Shown here piece by piece: positions 63,545 to 64,000 of a stretch of DNA of 64,000 bases (position 1 is the first letter of the stretch; each line of letters opens with the position of its first letter). The position numbers were made by a program, and so were the translations under genes. Origin of the DNA: Thermoanaerobaculia bacterium (GTDB lineage: Bacteria; Acidobacteriota; Thermoanaerobaculia; Multivoradales; Multivoraceae); contig JAJEHN010000001.1 in the NCBI GenBank assembly GCA_022823665.1, positions 372,001 through 436,000 of the forward strand. The letters run 5' to 3'. The notes below the pieces were generated by a model. It had not been told where the DNA came from. It worked only from the letters and a program-made list of their open reading frames with translations, and ran no database searches.

Positions 63545-64000
63545 ATGTCGACCAAAGCGACCACCCGCCGCGCCGGCGCAGCGATCCTGGGCACAGGCCT
63601 CGTACTGACGCTGGCCTGCGGGGGCGAGAAGGTCGAGCCCCTGACCACGACCGTCAACACGGAACTCGGCGCGGTGGAGGGCCTGGCGCTCGAGTCCGGA
63701 GTCCTCAAGTTCGCCGGTATCCCGTTCGCGGCGCCGCCGGTTGGCGACCTCCGCTGGCGGCCGCCACAACCTGCCGCCGCCTGGGAGGGCAGCCGCGACG
63801 CCACGGAGTTCTCCGCCTCCTGCTGGCAGCCGCTGTCCCCGCCCGGCTCCTTCTATGACGCCGGCGAGATCGAGCGCGGCGAGGACTGCCTCTACCTGAA
63901 TGTCTGGACCGGGGCCGATCACGCCGAGGCCGCCCTGCCGGTCATGGTGTGGATCCACGGCGGCGGTCTTCAGACCGGCTCCGGCAGCACTCTGCTCTAC
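63545..64000 (+). CDS. type-B carboxylesterase lipoprotein, cut by window end
   Basis: The first 152 codons of a carboxylesterase-family gene that runs off the window. The leader GTGLVLTLACGG is a lipoprotein signal with Cys. Then come GAVEGLALESGVLKFAGIPFAAPPVGDLRWRPP, the signature EDCLYLNVWTG and the oxyanion segment VMVWIHGGGLQTGS. The catalytic Ser, Glu and His are beyond the end. ATG 63545 is three bases after the msrB stop, so the two genes are likely cotranscribed. Confidence 0.85.
   Translation, partial: MSTKATTRRAGAAILGTGLVLTLACGGEKVEPLTTTVNTELGAVEGLALESGVLKFAGIPFAAPPVGDLRWRPPQPAAAWEGSRDATEFSASCWQPLSPPGSFYDAGEIERGEDCLYLNVWTGADHAEAALPVMVWIHGGGLQTGSGSTLLY

Noticed and set aside
1..64000. 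tRNA, rRNA and CRISPR arrays
   Set aside because: No cloverleaf-like or rRNA-like segment and no regularly spaced direct repeats were seen. Intergenic gaps are also short. A tRNA scan would be needed to be certain.

Overview
This is a gene-dense, GC-rich window (about 68-70% G+C by eye) in which coding sequence fills almost everything and most intergenic gaps are under 150 bp. Several gene types point to an uncultured Acidobacteriota-like bacterium, perhaps of the Thermoanaerobaculia or sponge-associated type. They are a GWxTD plus von Willebrand A lipoprotein-like gene, a second acidobacterial-type VWFA gene, a DUF1592/DUF1552 pair, a LysW-carrier amino-acid operon and large TonB receptors. 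The lineage is inferred from gene content only; no rRNA or tRNA gene was seen.

Layout. 1-8.8 kb: an acyl-CoA carboxyltransferase, a GWxTD/VWA secreted protein, 3-methyladenine glycosylase (tag), a PQQ-type beta-propeller, a secreted alpha/beta hydrolase, a 2Fe-2S ferredoxin and a UPF0173 hydrolase, all on +. 8.9-13.3 kb: an ABC-2 exporter, a PfkB kinase and a DegT aminotransferase in one tight run. 13.3-19.6 kb (-): the DUF1592/DUF1552 pair, a membrane-anchored M23 peptidase, a VOC protein and a small membrane protein. 19.7-23.3 kb (+): an odd Cys-nucleophile hydrolase fold, a VWFA protein, a MOSC protein and a rhodanese.

23.3-30.6 kb: lysW-lysX-lysY-lysZ-lysJ-lysK, a complete LysW carrier-protein route from an alpha-amino dicarboxylate to ornithine and/or lysine, followed by a BCCT transporter. 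A promoter, a strong intrinsic terminator and a further inverted repeat lie upstream of lysW, which suggests attenuation control. 30.7-46.2 kb: a pentaheme cytochrome, a membrane protein, a TonB receptor, an ABC exporter, a purine permease, and a 1552-residue single-chain carboxylase (CT-alpha, helical insert, CT-beta, biotin carboxylase, biotin carrier).

46.2-50.15 kb is an accessory patch: the three-Cys-motif protein and its TcmP partner, a divergent shikimate dehydrogenase, a twice-frameshifted pseudogene and two small unknown genes. 50.15-57.2 kb (-): a TonB receptor with a His-rich N-terminus followed by a ribose-type ABC importer. 57.3-64 kb: a fused peptide-ABC ATPase, a YfcC-type carrier, a complete eukaryote-like myo-inositol oxygenase, a small membrane protein, msrB, and the start of a type-B carboxylesterase.

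The most notable item is a GrdB-family selenoprotein on the minus strand at 62111-63007. Its in-frame TGA (62513-62515) reads as U in a U-x-x-C-H motif and is followed by a hairpin fitting a bacterial SECIS. A standard gene caller would split it into two broken genes.
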